A stretch of 64,000 nucleotides of DNA from Amycolatopsis nigrescens CSC17Ta-90. GTDB lineage: Bacteria > Actinomycetota > Actinomycetes > Mycobacteriales > Pseudonocardiaceae. Position numbers and translations under genes: made by a program. Of this stretch, positions 1 to 9,700 are shown piece after piece (positions within the stretch are counted from its first letter, which is position 1; every line of letters starts with the position of its first letter). The stretch covers positions 8,787,001-8,851,000 of the forward strand of contig NZ_ARVW01000001.1 of the NCBI RefSeq assembly GCF_000384315.1, given 5' to 3'. The notes below the pieces were generated by a model that saw only the letters and a list, made by a program, of their open reading frames with translations, did no database searches and was not told where the DNA came from.

Positions 1-1
1 A

Positions 2-1453
2 CCGGACACTTCGGCGGCCACCTCGAAAGCCGGGCAGGTCGCCGGGACGCTGGACTACATGGCACCGGAGCGCTTCGGCCGCGACAAAGTGGATCATCGC
101 GCCGACATCTACTCGCTCGCCGGCCTGCTCTACGCCTGCCTGACCGGCCGTCCCCCGTTCGACACCGACGGGCTGCCTCAGGCACTGCAGGCCCATCTGA
201 ACTGGCCACCGCCGCGGCCCAGCGCCGAACGCCCTGACCTCCCGGCCGGGTTCGACGCGGTGGTCGCCACCGGAATGGCCAAGGAACCAGGGCACCGCTA
301 CCCCACCGCCGGGCACCTCGCGGCCGCGACGCAGGCGGTGCTGCCCGGCGGCCCCGGGCACGCGGCCGCGATCAGCGCGCCCACTCGCCGCGCCGGTCCG
401 GTCGTGACCCGCCCGCGCCGGCTGTTGCTCGGCGGCGGCGCCGCGGTCCTGACGGCGGCCGCGGTGACCACTCTCGTGCTGCTGACCGGCAAGGAGCCGC
501 CGGCGCAACCGGTCTCCCAGTCGTCCGCTCCCCCGTCGACGCACGCCGCGCCGGTCGTCCTGCCGCCGCTGCCGTCCGGTGCCGTGCGGAACGTCCCGGT
601 CGGGAAGGAGCCCTTCGCGCTCGCGGTGACCCCGGACGGCCGCCGTGTCTACGTCGCGGACGAAGGCGGCGGCACCGTGACGGTGGTGGACGCGGCCTCC
701 GACACCCGGGTGACCACGATCCAGCTGTCGGGCAACCCTTCCGGCATCGCGGTCACGCCGGCGGGCGACTCGGTCTGGGTCGCGGTGCCGCAGGGCCTGC
801 AGGAGATCGACCCGGCGGCGAACGTGATCCGCCGTACCGTGCCGCTCGCGGCAAGGGCCTACTCGGCGGCGATCTCCCCGGACGGCCGGTTCGGCTACAC
901 CGCGCTGCAGCGGGACGGGATCGTGGCCGAGGTCGACCTCCGCACCGGCGCGGTCACGCGGCAGCTCCCGGTCGCCGAGCCGGCGTTCGTCGCGCTTTCC
1001 CCGGACGGCAGCACCCTCGCGGTCACCGGTTTCGACCAGCCCGTGCTCACCCTCTTCGATCGGGCCACCGGGGCCGAGACGGCCCGCATTCCGTTCAGCG
1101 GCGGCGGTTTCGCACCGACGTTCACCCCGGACGGACGCGGCATCTACCTCGCCGAAGCCCACCAGCCGCGCATCCACGTCGTCGACGTGGCGGCGCGTCG
1201 GGTCACCGGTTCGGTCACCATGAAGCTCCCCGCGGTCAACGTCGCTTTCGCACCGGACGGGTCCGTCGCCTACGCACACGGCGAGGACAACGAGCTCACC
1301 GTGATCGACACCGCCACCGCGTCCGTCCGGCGGACGATCCCGCTGCCCGCCGACAACTCGGCGAGCATCGCGCTGGCCCCGGACGGCTCCCGCGTCTATG
1401 TCCTGGACCAGGACCGCGACACCCTACTGGTGAGCGGCCTCTCCCCCGGCTGA
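2..1453 (+). CDS. Serine/threonine protein kinase with C-terminal beta-propeller, 5' truncated by window edge
   Basis: The reading frame is open to the left edge and reads GTLDYMAPE at about bases 44-67. This is the end of a Hanks-type kinase activation segment, so the ATP-binding lobe lies outside the window. Numbering from the Met at base 59, the kinase C-lobe covers residues 1-95 (DIYSLAGLLYACLTGRPPF, HRYPTA). A Pro/Ala linker follows, then one membrane helix at about 121-143, then an extracytoplasmic region from about 175. That region has at least six repeats of the PDG..VYVAD type, as in YVTN/NHL beta-propellers. The likely role is a PASTA-less membrane sensor kinase whose propeller sits outside the cell; the ligand is unknown. 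It ends just before a convergent padR gene. Confidence 0.85.
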   Translation, partial: PDTSAATSKAGQVAGTLDYMAPERFGRDKVDHRADIYSLAGLLYACLTGRPPFDTDGLPQALQAHLNWPPPRPSAERPDLPAGFDAVVATGMAKEPGHRYPTAGHLAAATQAVLPGGPGHAAAISAPTRRAGPVVTRPRRLLLGGGAAVLTAAAVTTLVLLTGKEPPAQPVSQSSAPPSTHAAPVVLPPLPSGAVRNVPVGKEPFALAVTPDGRRVYVADEGGGTVTVVDAASDTRVTTIQLSGNPSGIAVTPAGDSVWVAVPQGLQEIDPAANVIRRTVPLAARAYSAAISPDGRFGYTALQRDGIVAEVDLRTGAVTRQLPVAEPAFVALSPDGSTLAVTGFDQPVLTLFDRATGAETARIPFSGGGFAPTFTPDGRGIYLAEAHQPRIHVVDVAARRVTGSVTMKLPAVNVAFAPDGSVAYAHGEDNELTVIDTATASVRRTIPLPADNSASIALAPDGSRVYVLDQDRDTLLVSGLSPG

Positions 1454-1454
1454 G

Positions 1455-2018
1455 CTAGTTTTCGCCCGCCATCCGGTAGGAACCTTCTTCCAGGCGCCGG
1501 ATCAGCCGGTGGGTCCACTCGGCACGACTGTCCGCGGTGTGGATCCACAGGCCGAGGACTTCCCCGACCGGGCCCCAGGTTTCGAGGTCGGTGCCGGCGG
1601 GCAGCTCGCCGGTGATGCCGGCCCGCCACTCGTCCATCGCCGCGGCGCGCAGCCGGAGCAGGTCGATCGCCTCGGCGCGGGTCAGGTCCTCGATCAGGCC
1701 GACCGCTGCGGCGAGGAGATCGAGCCGCGGATCGCGGTGCGAGAGAGCGGCGCGGAGCAGGGTGAAGTAGGCCTGCTCGCCGTCGCCGGTCATCTCGTAC
1801 TCCAGGCGCGGCGGTCCACCGGCCGTGCTCGGCGTGGTTTCGTGCAGCAGCAGCAAACCCTCACCGGTCATGGCCTTCAGCGCGTGATAGACCGAGCCCG
1901 ACTTGGCGTTGGCCCACTGGTGGGCGCCCCACGCCTCCAGATCCGCGCGTACCTGATAGCCGTGGGCCCGTGCGCGACGCCGGACGGCGCCGAGCACGAG
2001 TAGTCGAACCGCGGACAT
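1455..2018 (-). CDS. PadR family transcriptional regulator
   Basis: This 187-residue protein has an N-terminal winged helix (LLVLGAVRRRARAHGYQVRADLE, then GSVYHALKAMTGEGLL) typical of PadR regulators, followed by a helical dimerisation domain with a Trp-rich C-terminus. A longer reading frame exists upstream. I chose the ATG at 2018 because AAAGGA precedes it by about 8 bases and the PadR fold begins there. PadR proteins repress detoxification or efflux genes on binding small aromatic or drug ligands; the ligand here cannot be seen. The gene is convergent with the kinase gene and lies just downstream of the tetR gene on the same strand (28 bp gap). Confidence 0.85.
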   Translation of the reverse strand: MSAVRLLVLGAVRRRARAHGYQVRADLEAWGAHQWANAKSGSVYHALKAMTGEGLLLLHETTPSTAGGPPRLEYEMTGDGEQAYFTLLRAALSHRDPRLDLLAAAVGLIEDLTRAEAIDLLRLRAAAMDEWRAGITGELPAGTDLETWGPVGEVLGLWIHTADSRAEWTHRLIRRLEEGSYRMAGEN

Positions 2019-2046
2019 GTGTTCCTTTCCGGATGGTGCCAAGAAC

Positions 2047-2652
2047 CTAACGCAGCAGCGCGGTGACGAGCGTGTGCCTGAGCCAGCTCTCGTAGTCGTC
2101 GTAGGACCAGCCGGCGTCCACGACGAGACTGTCGTGCACACCGGCGCTCATCAGTGCCACCGCGATGTCGGCCGCCCTGGGAGCGAGTGAGCGGCCGGTG
2201 CCGCGGATGCGCTCGACGATCATTTCGACCCCGAGCCGGTTGCGCCGCGCCCCTTCCTGCAGCGTGTCCGCGATATCGGGGTCCACCGCGGCGCCCGAGC
2301 TCAGGACCGTGACGATGTCGCCGCAGCGCTCCCTGACCTGGCGGCTGACCCTGGCCAGCAGGCCGACTAGCTCCTCGGGATCGGTCAGGCCGTCCACCTC
2401 GGCCATCAGGTCGGGAATGCCCGCTTCGTCGTCCAGCAGGTCGACGAGCCCGGCGAGCACGCCCGCCTTGGAGCCGTAGTGCGCGTAGATGGTCTGCGGA
2501 GAGACGCCGGCCTGCTGGGCGATGAGGCGGATCGGCGTGCGGGCGTAGCCGCGCTCGGCGAACAGCCCGCGTGCCGCGGTGAGGATCGTGCGCAGGGTCA
2601 GCGCCTCGCGCCGATCTCGCAGCCGGACGATGCCGGGCAGGTCCGCTGGCAT
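2047..2652 (-). CDS. TetR family transcriptional regulator
   Basis: This 201-residue protein has the TetR helix-turn-helix at residues ~18-62 (ILTAARGLFAERGYARTPIR, then AGVSPQTIYAHYGSKAGVL), followed by an all-helical ligand domain. The start is the ATG at 2652, preceded by TTGGAGC. The in-frame codons further upstream run into the divergent gene. It is transcribed away from the SnoaL-like gene, and the intergenic space carries an 11-bp palindrome at 2667-2677, so autoregulation and control of the SnoaL-like gene are likely (inference). The effector is unknown. Confidence 0.88.
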   Translation of the reverse strand: MPADLPGIVRLRDRREALTLRTILTAARGLFAERGYARTPIRLIAQQAGVSPQTIYAHYGSKAGVLAGLVDLLDDEAGIPDLMAEVDGLTDPEELVGLLARVSRQVRERCGDIVTVLSSGAAVDPDIADTLQEGARRNRLGVEMIVERIRGTGRSLAPRAADIAVALMSAGVHDSLVVDAGWSYDDYESWLRHTLVTALLR

Positions 2653-2666
2653 GTATGCTCCAATTA

Positions 2667-2677
2667 GAACGTCGTTC
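2667..2677. promoter_or_regulatory. Candidate TetR operator between divergent genes
   Basis: The sequence GAACG-T-CGTTC is a perfect inverted repeat. With one mismatch it extends to TTAGAACG/CGTTCCAA (2664-2680). It lies 15 bp upstream of the tetR start and 46 bp upstream of the SnoaL-like start, where a TetR dimer would cover both promoters. Confidence 0.5.
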
Positions 2678-2722
2678 CAACAAGTAGACCAAGACTCTAG
2701 TTTATCCGGACGGGGCAAACCG

Positions 2723-3154
2723 ATGAACGTTGAAGAGATCATCACCGACATGGCGCGCGCCTGGAACGCTGGCGACGGCGCCGGGTGGGCCGCGCACTTC
2801 GCGGAGAACGCCGACTTCGTGGACGTGGTGGGGCGGATACAGCGGGGCAGGGAGGTGATCGCCACCGAGCACCAGAAGATCTTCGACACCATCTACCGCG
2901 GCAGCCACCTCGATCTCTGGGTGGTCGACAGCCGCGAGCTCGGCGACGGCATCCTGCTCGTGCACACCAATTCCACCCTGCACGTGCCCACCGGGCCGCG
3001 AGCCGGGGACTGGCACGGCGTCCAGACGAAGATCTTCCGCGACGGCGAGATTCTGGCCTTCCAGAACACCGGGCGCACAACACTGGCCGACTTCACCAAA
3101 CAGGACGAGGAGCTGGCCAGCCTCACACCCCTGGAGTGGCAGGGCAAGTCCTAG
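2723..3154 (+). CDS. SnoaL-like / SgcJ-EcaC family protein
   Basis: This 143-residue protein has the small alpha+beta barrel pattern of the SnoaL-like (NTF2) superfamily: MARAWNAGDGAGWAAHFAENADFVDVVGR at the N-terminus and the conserved strand pair LLVHTNSTL...VQTKIFRDGEI in the second half. Members act as cyclases, hydrolases, isomerases or ligand carriers. Stand-alone SgcJ/EcaC proteins mostly have no assigned reaction. The start is the ATG at 2723, because upstream codons would overlap the divergent tetR gene and its operator. It is probably controlled by that TetR protein. Confidence 0.75.
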   Translation: MNVEEIITDMARAWNAGDGAGWAAHFAENADFVDVVGRIQRGREVIATEHQKIFDTIYRGSHLDLWVVDSRELGDGILLVHTNSTLHVPTGPRAGDWHGVQTKIFRDGEILAFQNTGRTTLADFTKQDEELASLTPLEWQGKS

Positions 3155-3180
3155 CCAGCGCGGCCGGGTCCCGAGCGGGC

Positions 3181-4818
3181 TCAGCGTTCGGTGACCTGGC
3201 CGTCGGCGACCTCCAGCCGCCGGGTCACCTCGACCGCCTCCAGCATCCGGCGGTCGTGGGTGACCAGCAGCAGCGTCCCCGGGTAGCCGGCCAGCGCGGA
3301 CTCCAGCTGCTCGATCGCGGGCAGGTCGAGATGGTTCGTCGGTTCGTCGAGCACCAGCAGGTTCACCCCGCGTGCCTGCAGCAACGCCAGCGCCGCCCGA
3401 GTCCGTTCCCCCGGCGACAGGGTGACCGCCGAGCGCAGCACGTGCACCGCGGTGAGGCCGAACTTCGCCAGCAGGGTCCGGATGTCCGCGACCACCAGCT
3501 CCGGTACCTCGGCGGCGAACGCGTCGAGCAGGGTTTCCTCGCCGAAGAACAGCTTCCTGGCCTGGTCCACCTCGCCGACCACCACCCCGGAGCCGAGCGA
3601 GCACTCGCCATCGTCCACCGGAATCCGGCCGAGCAGGGCGGCCAGCAGGGTCGACTTACCGGCGCCGTTGGCTCCGACGATCGCCACCCGGTCGGCCCAG
3701 TCGAGCTGCAGGTCCACCGGCCCGAGCCGGAAGTCGCCGCGCCGCACCACCGCCGCCCGCGCGGTCGCGACCACCGCGCCGGACCTGGGTGCTGCGGCGA
3801 TCTCCATCCGCAGCTCCCACTCCTTGCGCGGTTCCTCCACGGTGTCCATCCGCTCGAGCAGGCGCTCGGTCTGCCGCACCTTCGACGCCTGTTTCTCGGT
3901 GGCCTCCGCCCGGAACTTCCGGCCCAGCTTGTCGTTGTCGCCCGCCTTGCGACGGGCGTTCCGGACCCCTTTCTCCATCCAGCCGCGCTGGGTCCGCGCC
4001 CGCGCCTGAAGCGCGGCCCGGTTGTCCGCGTACTCGTCGTACTCCTCCCGCGCGTGCCGCCGTGCGATCTCGCGCTCCTCCAGGTAGGACGTGTACCCGC
4101 CGCCGTAGGAGTTCACCTGCTGCTGCGCGAAATCCAGCTCGACGACCCTGGTCACGGTCCTGGTCAGGAACTCGCGGTCGTGACTGACCAGTACGGTGCC
4201 AGCGCGCAGCCCGGCGACGAACTTCTCCAGCCGGTCCAGGCCGTCCAGGTCCAGGTCGTTGGTCGGTTCGTCAAGTAGGAAGATGTCGTACCGGCTCAGC
4301 AGCAGCGACGCCATCCCCGCCCGCGCCGCCTGCCCGCCGGACAACGCCGTCATCGGCTGCTCCAGGCCGACGTCCAGGCCGAGCTCAGCGACCACCGCGG
4401 CGGACCGGTCGTCGAGATCGGCGCCGCCGAGCGCCAGCCAGCGGTCCAGTGCCGCCGCGTATTCGTCGTCCGAGCCGGGCGCACCGCCGGCCAGCGCCTC
4501 GGTCGCGACGTCGAGCGCGCGTTGCGCCGCTTCGACCCCGGTTCGCCGCGCCAGGAAGTCCCGCACGGTCTCCCTCTGGCGGCGTTCCGGCTCCTGCGGC
4601 AGGTGTCCCACGGTGGCCGAGGGCGGATTCAGCCGGATCGTGCCGCTCTCCGGGGCGACCAGCCCGGCCAGCGTCCGCAGCAGGGTGGACTTGCCGGCGC
4701 CGTTGGCACCGACAAGGCCGATCACGTCTCCCGGCGCGACGACCAGCTCCAGGCCGGAGAACAGGATGCGGTCACCGTGACCGGCGGCGAGGTCCTTGAC
4801 GACGAGTGTGGCGCTCAT
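3181..4818 (-). CDS. ABC-F family ATPase (ribosome-associated type)
   Basis: The 545-residue protein has two ATP-binding cassettes and no membrane segments. Walker A motifs (GANGAGKST) lie at about 37-45 and 383-391. The first signature LSGGQ is at 159-163 with LLDEPT at 181-186; the second signature is LSPGE. The inter-domain linker (about 245-345) is long, charged and rich in Arg, Glu and Lys. This is the ABC-F layout, whose members bind the ribosomal E site and either regulate translation or protect against ribosome-targeting antibiotics. Which applies cannot be decided from sequence. The nearby clusters do not make an obvious ribosome inhibitor, so a housekeeping role is as likely as resistance. 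Confidence 0.85.
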   Translation of the reverse strand: MSATLVVKDLAAGHGDRILFSGLELVVAPGDVIGLVGANGAGKSTLLRTLAGLVAPESGTIRLNPPSATVGHLPQEPERRQRETVRDFLARRTGVEAAQRALDVATEALAGGAPGSDDEYAAALDRWLALGGADLDDRSAAVVAELGLDVGLEQPMTALSGGQAARAGMASLLLSRYDIFLLDEPTNDLDLDGLDRLEKFVAGLRAGTVLVSHDREFLTRTVTRVVELDFAQQQVNSYGGGYTSYLEEREIARRHAREEYDEYADNRAALQARARTQRGWMEKGVRNARRKAGDNDKLGRKFRAEATEKQASKVRQTERLLERMDTVEEPRKEWELRMEIAAAPRSGAVVATARAAVVRRGDFRLGPVDLQLDWADRVAIVGANGAGKSTLLAALLGRIPVDDGECSLGSGVVVGEVDQARKLFFGEETLLDAFAAEVPELVVADIRTLLAKFGLTAVHVLRSAVTLSPGERTRAALALLQARGVNLLVLDEPTNHLDLPAIEQLESALAGYPGTLLLVTHDRRMLEAVEVTRRLEVADGQVTER

Positions 4819-4864
4819 AGAAGGCCGATGCTACGGCCCGGCGCCGGCTCAACCGCCGCGAAGG

Positions 4865-5317
4865 TCAGATCGAGTAGTCCACATTGGCCACCGGGCTGTT
4901 CCGGCTCTGCACCCGTACTTCCACGTTCGACGCGGTGTTCTTCGGCCACTTGATGGTGCCGACGCCCAGCGGGCCGCAGCCGATGGACTGCCACTTGTCC
5001 GGGTTCTTGGCCTTGCCCATCCGCGCCTGCACGCAGGCCGTCTGGTTCGTGCTCGCCTGCACGTTCCAGGTGATCCGGAGCTTTCCGCTCCACCCGCTCG
5101 CGGGGCTGGTGTACGAGCACTCCTTCGAAACCGGGCCCCACTTGCCGAGGAAGCCGGACACCCTGCTCTTGCACAGTGCCGTCACCCCGACTTCCGAAAC
5201 GGACGCCGCCGACGCCGGTACCGACACGGTGCCGGCCGACAGCGCCGACACGGACGCGGCCACCGCGAGAACCGTGCACAACCGGCCGCGCCTTGCCGAC
5301 TTCCCACCCATGCGCAT
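4865..5317 (-). CDS. Small secreted protein, unknown function
   Basis: This 150-residue protein starts at the ATG at 5317, which has AGGAG six bases upstream. A signal peptide is clear: MRMGGKSARRGR, a hydrophobic stretch LCTVLAVAASVSALSAG, and a likely cleavage after PASAA. The mature part is about 110 residues with four cysteines (ALCKS, KECSY, QTACVQ, IGCGP), suggesting two disulfides in a compact beta-rich fold. I do not recognise the family. It is monocistronic, transcribed away from the DNA polymerase gene and convergent with nothing close. Confidence 0.65.
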   Translation of the reverse strand: MRMGGKSARRGRLCTVLAVAASVSALSAGTVSVPASAASVSEVGVTALCKSRVSGFLGKWGPVSKECSYTSPASGWSGKLRITWNVQASTNQTACVQARMGKAKNPDKWQSIGCGPLGVGTIKWPKNTASNVEVRVQSRNSPVANVDYSI

Positions 5318-5453
5318 TTCTCCTGCCTGGCGACAACAGCGGTCGATGATCAACTCCACCGGCCAGTGTCGCAGCGGGCCTGGTGCCGCGCGCGCCGCGC
5401 GCACGGCGTTACGCCGTTCAGGTGGCGGGCGGGTGGAATGTCGGTGCCGGATG

Positions 5454-5467
5454 CGAACGTGTGTTCG
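5454..5467. promoter_or_regulatory. LexA (SOS) box at the dinB start
   Basis: CGAAC-GTGT-GTTCG matches all ten fixed positions of the actinobacterial/Gram-positive LexA box CGAAC-N4-GTTCG. It overlaps the GTG start codons of the polymerase gene, so bound LexA would block initiation or early elongation. Confidence 0.75.
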
Positions 5468-6657
5468 TGTCGATCGATGGCCCCATCCTGCACGCCGACC
5501 TGGACTCGTTCTACGCGTCGGTCGAGCAGCGCGACGAGCCCCGGCTGCGGGGCCGGCCGGTGATCGTCGGCGGTGGCGTCGTGCTGGCGGCGAGCTACGA
5601 GGCGAAGGCCTTCGGCGTGCGCACCGCGATGGGCGGCGCGCAGGCACGGCGGCTGTGCCCGCACGCGATCGTGGTGCCGCCGCGGATGCGCGCCTACAGC
5701 GCGGCCAGCAAGGCCGTGTTCGCGGTGTTCGAGCACACCACCCCGCTGGTCGAGGGGCTGTCCATCGACGAGGCGTTCCTCGACGTCGGCGGGCTCGCAC
5801 GGATCTCCGGCACCCCGCCGGAGATCGCCGCGCGGCTGCGCCGGGACGTCGCCGAGCAGGTCGGCCTGCCGATCACGGTCGGCGTCGCGCGCACCAAGTT
5901 CCTCGCCAAGGTGGCCAGCGGGGTGGCCAAACCGGACGGGCTGCTGGTGGTGCCGCACACCGGCGAACTGGCGTTCCTGCATCCGCTGCCGGTGGAGCGG
6001 CTGTGGGGCGTCGGCAAGGTGACCTCGGCCAAGCTGCGCGAGCGCGGCATCACCACGGTCCGGCAGGTGGCGGAGCTGCCGGAGGTCGACCTGGTCTCGA
6101 TGCTCGGCCGCGGCGCCGGGCAGCACCTGCACGCACTGGCGCACAACCGGGACCCGCGCCCGGTGCAGACCGGCAGGCGGCGCCGGTCGATGGGCGCGCA
6201 GCGCGCGCTCGGCCGCGGCCGGCACTCCCCGACCGAGCTCGACGCCATGCTCGTCGCGCTGGTGGACCGCCTCGCCCGCCGGCTGCGCGCGGCCAAGCGG
6301 GTCTGCCGGGTGATCGTGCTGCGCCTGCGGTTCGCGGACTTCACCCGCGCCACCCGGTCTCGCACCCTCACCGAAGCCACCGACCACACCGAGACGATCC
6401 TCGCCACCGCACGGAAACTGCTCACCGAAGCACAGCCCACCATCTACGCCCGCGGCCTGACCCTGATCGGCGCCTCGCTGTCCGACCTCAGCGGGCACGG
6501 CGCCGTCCAGCTCGCGCTGCCGTTCGACGCCCAGGACACCGACGCGCTCGACACCACCCTCGACACGGTTCGCGACCGGTTCGGCTCGGCGGCCATCACC
6601 AGGGCCGTGCTGCTCGGCCGGGATCCCGGCGTTTCCGTTCCCCTGCTCCCCGACTGA
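5461..6657 (+). CDS. dinB: DNA polymerase IV (Y-family translesion polymerase)
   Basis: With the GTG at 5461 as start, the protein is 398 residues. The catalytic motif HADLDSFYASVE gives the first metal-binding [10 protein letters not shown] (about D13, D15), and SIDEAFLDV gives the second pair (about D103, E104). The thumb motif WGVGKVTSAKLRERGI and a C-terminal little-finger domain are present. Codons for an earlier ATG start at 5383 exist, but the extra 26 residues are not conserved-looking. A LexA box covers 5454-5467, so the gene should be induced by DNA damage. The last residues (LALPFDAQDTDALD) resemble the beta-clamp-binding region QLPLF found in many DinB proteins. Confidence 0.9.
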   Translation: MFVSIDGPILHADLDSFYASVEQRDEPRLRGRPVIVGGGVVLAASYEAKAFGVRTAMGGAQARRLCPHAIVVPPRMRAYSAASKAVFAVFEHTTPLVEGLSIDEAFLDVGGLARISGTPPEIAARLRRDVAEQVGLPITVGVARTKFLAKVASGVAKPDGLLVVPHTGELAFLHPLPVERLWGVGKVTSAKLRERGITTVRQVAELPEVDLVSMLGRGAGQHLHALAHNRDPRPVQTGRRRRSMGAQRALGRGRHSPTELDAMLVALVDRLARRLRAAKRVCRVIVLRLRFADFTRATRSRTLTEATDHTETILATARKLLTEAQPTIYARGLTLIGASLSDLSGHGAVQLALPFDAQDTDALDTTLDTVRDRFGSAAITRAVLLGRDPGVSVPLLPD

Positions 6658-6683
6658 GCCGCCGAAGCCGCCAGGACCGGGAA

Positions 6684-6723
6684 GGGTGTCTTCCGTCCGG
6701 CCGTCACCGGACGGAAGACACCC
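6684..6723. terminator. Bidirectional terminator hairpin
   Basis: A perfect 17-bp stem with a 6-base loop (ccgtca) lies between the convergent dinB and polyketide synthase genes. No T-run follows on either side, which is common in high-GC actinobacteria. Confidence 0.8.
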
Positions 6724-6727
6724 GTGG

Positions 6728-9700
6728 TCAGTGCTGGAGCACCGGGCGGCCGGCGCTCTTGCGGTCCGCCAGGTCGTTGGCCAGCTCGAGGAGCGAGCGG
6801 GCGCCGAGCAGCTCGCCCACCCCGATGCGCACGTCGAGCTCCCATTCGATGCGCCGGCGCAGCTTCGCGGCCAGCAGCGAGTCCAGTCCGGCAACAGTCA
6901 GCGGCGCGGCCGAGTCGATGTCCTCGGGTGAGGTCGCCAGCACCGCGGCAACCTGCCGGGTCAACTGCCTGACCACCTCGTCCACCGCGTCCACCTCGTC
7001 CACTACAGCCGCGCCGCCCGCGGGTCCGGCCTCGGGAGCGGCGAGCGGTTGACGGACCGGGCCCGGCGCGTCCGGGAAACCGGGGGCGCCGGCCGAGACC
7101 CAGAACTGCTTGGTGGACCAGGGATAGGCAGGGGGCGGGACGAACCGGCCATCCGGGTAGAGGACTTGCCAGCGCGGGGCGCAGCCGCGGGTGTAGGCCG
7201 AGCCGAGTGCCGACAGCAACGCCTCGGACTCGGGCAGGTCGCGCCAGAGCGAGCCGATCGCGGCCGCCGTGGCGCCGCTCGCCTCGACCCCGTCGTCGAT
7301 CGCCGTGAGCAGCACGGGGTGCGGACTGATCTCGACGAACAGCGTGTCGCGCCGACCGGCCAGCGCGGTTCGCACGGCGGCACCGAAGCGGACCGGCAGC
7401 CGCAGGTTGTCCATCCAGTAACGGGCACCGAGCTCGCTACCGGTGATCAGCCGGTCGTACGCGGTCGAGTGCATCGGCACCTCGGCTTCGCGTGGCCGCA
7501 CCGACGCGAGCGAGGCGATGAGCGGATCCCGCAGCGAATCGACCCGCGGCGAATGCGAGGCGTAGTCCACCTGGACCTGGCGGCAGAACACGTGACGCCC
7601 CCGAAGCGAATCGACGATTTCGTCGAGCGCGTCCGGTTCGCCCGAGAGCACGGTGGACTGGTCGCTGTTGAGCACGCCGACGGCCACCTGCCCGGAGTGC
7701 CGCCCGATCGCCCGCCGGGCGTCCCGCTCGCCGAGCTGGACGGCCCACATGGCGCCGGGCTCCCGCTGTCCGGCCAGCAGCGCGCTGCGGCGGCACACCA
7801 CGGCGGCGGCGTCGACCACGCTGAGCGCGCCCGAGGTGACCGCCGCGGCGATCTCCCCCATGCTGTGCCCGATCACGAGCGCGGGTTCCACCCCGGCTTC
7901 CCGCCAGAGGGCGGCCAGCGCAACCTGCATCGCCCACAGCGCCGGCTGGATCTGGTCCACAGTAGACAACACGGTGCCGTTCTCCAGCAACGGGATCAGC
8001 GACCAGCCGAGCTCCGCTTCGATCGCGTCGGCGCACTCCCCCATTCGTTTCGCGAAAACCGGGTTGGTCGCGAGCAGTTCCCGACCCATCCCGGCCCATT
8101 GGGATCCCTGGCCGGGAAACACGAAGACGACGTGCGGGGCGGCGGTCGCGCTGGTGCGCGACACGGACACCGCGTCCGAGTGCTCGCGGGCGACGAAGGA
8201 GCGAAGACCGTCCACAAGGGACTGCCGATCGGGACCGGTCACCGCGAGCCGATGCTCGTGGTGAGCGCGACGGGCACCCGCGCTGAAGCAGAGGTCCGCC
8301 AGTTCCTCCTGCTGCGTAACGGTTTCGAGGAGACCGCGGTAATCGCTCGCCATCGAGTGCAGTGCCTCCGGGCTGCGAGCGGACAGCGCCAGCAGGTACC
8401 CGGCGGGCTCGGGCGCACTCGCGCGGCGGGCCACCGCGGGCGCTTCGCCGAGGACCACGTGCACATTGGTGCCGGTCAACCCGAACGCGCTGACCCCGGC
8501 GATTCCAGGCCGCCCTCGTTCGGGCCAGTGCCGCGGCTCGACCGCTAGTTCCACCGGCATGTCCCCGCGGGTGAGCACCGGGTTGGGCTCGCCGACGTGC
8601 AGGGTCGCCGGGATCCTCCGGTGCCGGAGCGCGAGCGCGGTCTTCAGCAATCCGACGATACCGGCGGCAACCTCGGTGTGACCGAGGTTCGACTTCGCGG
8701 ACCCGAGCAGGCAGCGCCGTCCGGCCGGCCTGTTCTCGCCGAGCACCCGGCCGAGCGCGGTGAGTTCGATGTGGTCCCCGGTCGGGGTACCGGGACCGTG
8801 CGCCTCCACGTAGTCGACCTCGCCAGGCGAGATGCCCGCGTCGGCGTAGGCGGCACGCAGCATTTCGGACTGGCCCTCGATCCCCGGCGCGATCATGGTG
8901 CCGCCGCTGCGTCCGTTGTTGACCGCGGCGGTGCCGAGAATGGTGGCGTGCACGCGATCGCCCGCGGCCAGCGCGTCGGCGAGGGGCTTGAGCAGCAGCA
9001 CCACGGCACCTTCGCTGCGCACGTAACCGTCCGCGCCGGCATCGCCGAACCGGCAGCGCCCGCGCGGGGACAGCATTTCCGCTTCGGACAGGCTGAAGTA
9101 GAGATCCGGCGCGAGCAGCAGGTTCGAGCCGCCGACGATCGCCTTGTCGATCTCGCCGGACCAGATCGCGCGGCACGCCAGGTGCACGGCGAGCAGTGAG
9201 GTGGCGCAGGCCGCCTCGACACCGAGGCTCGGCCCGCGCAGGTCGAGCTGGTAGGAGAGCTGCCCGGCGGTGGTTCCGCCAAGCTCCACGCCCATCGCAG
9301 CGTGCAGGTCCACCAGGCCAGCCTGCCGCAGCAAATCCCAGTAACCGGAAGAGACACAACCCGTGTACACCCCAGTTCTGGTTCCGGCCAGGCTTTCCGG
9401 TGTCGCGCCGGCGTCTTCGAGCGCTTCCCAGGCCAGTGCCATCAGCAGGCGCTGCTGCGGGTCGAGCCGGACCGCCGCGTGCGCGGAGATGCCGAAGAAC
9501 GCCGCGTCGAACCGGTCGATGTCGTCGACGAACCCGCCGGCCCTGCTGACGATCCCGCCTGCCCGGCCGGGTTCCGGGTCGTACCAACGGTCCACGTCGA
9601 ACCGTTCGGGCGGCACTTCGGTCACGGCGTCCCGCCCTTCGGCGAGGATCTCCCAGAACTCGTTCACCCCCGCCGCACCGGGAAGGCGGCAGGCCGCGCC

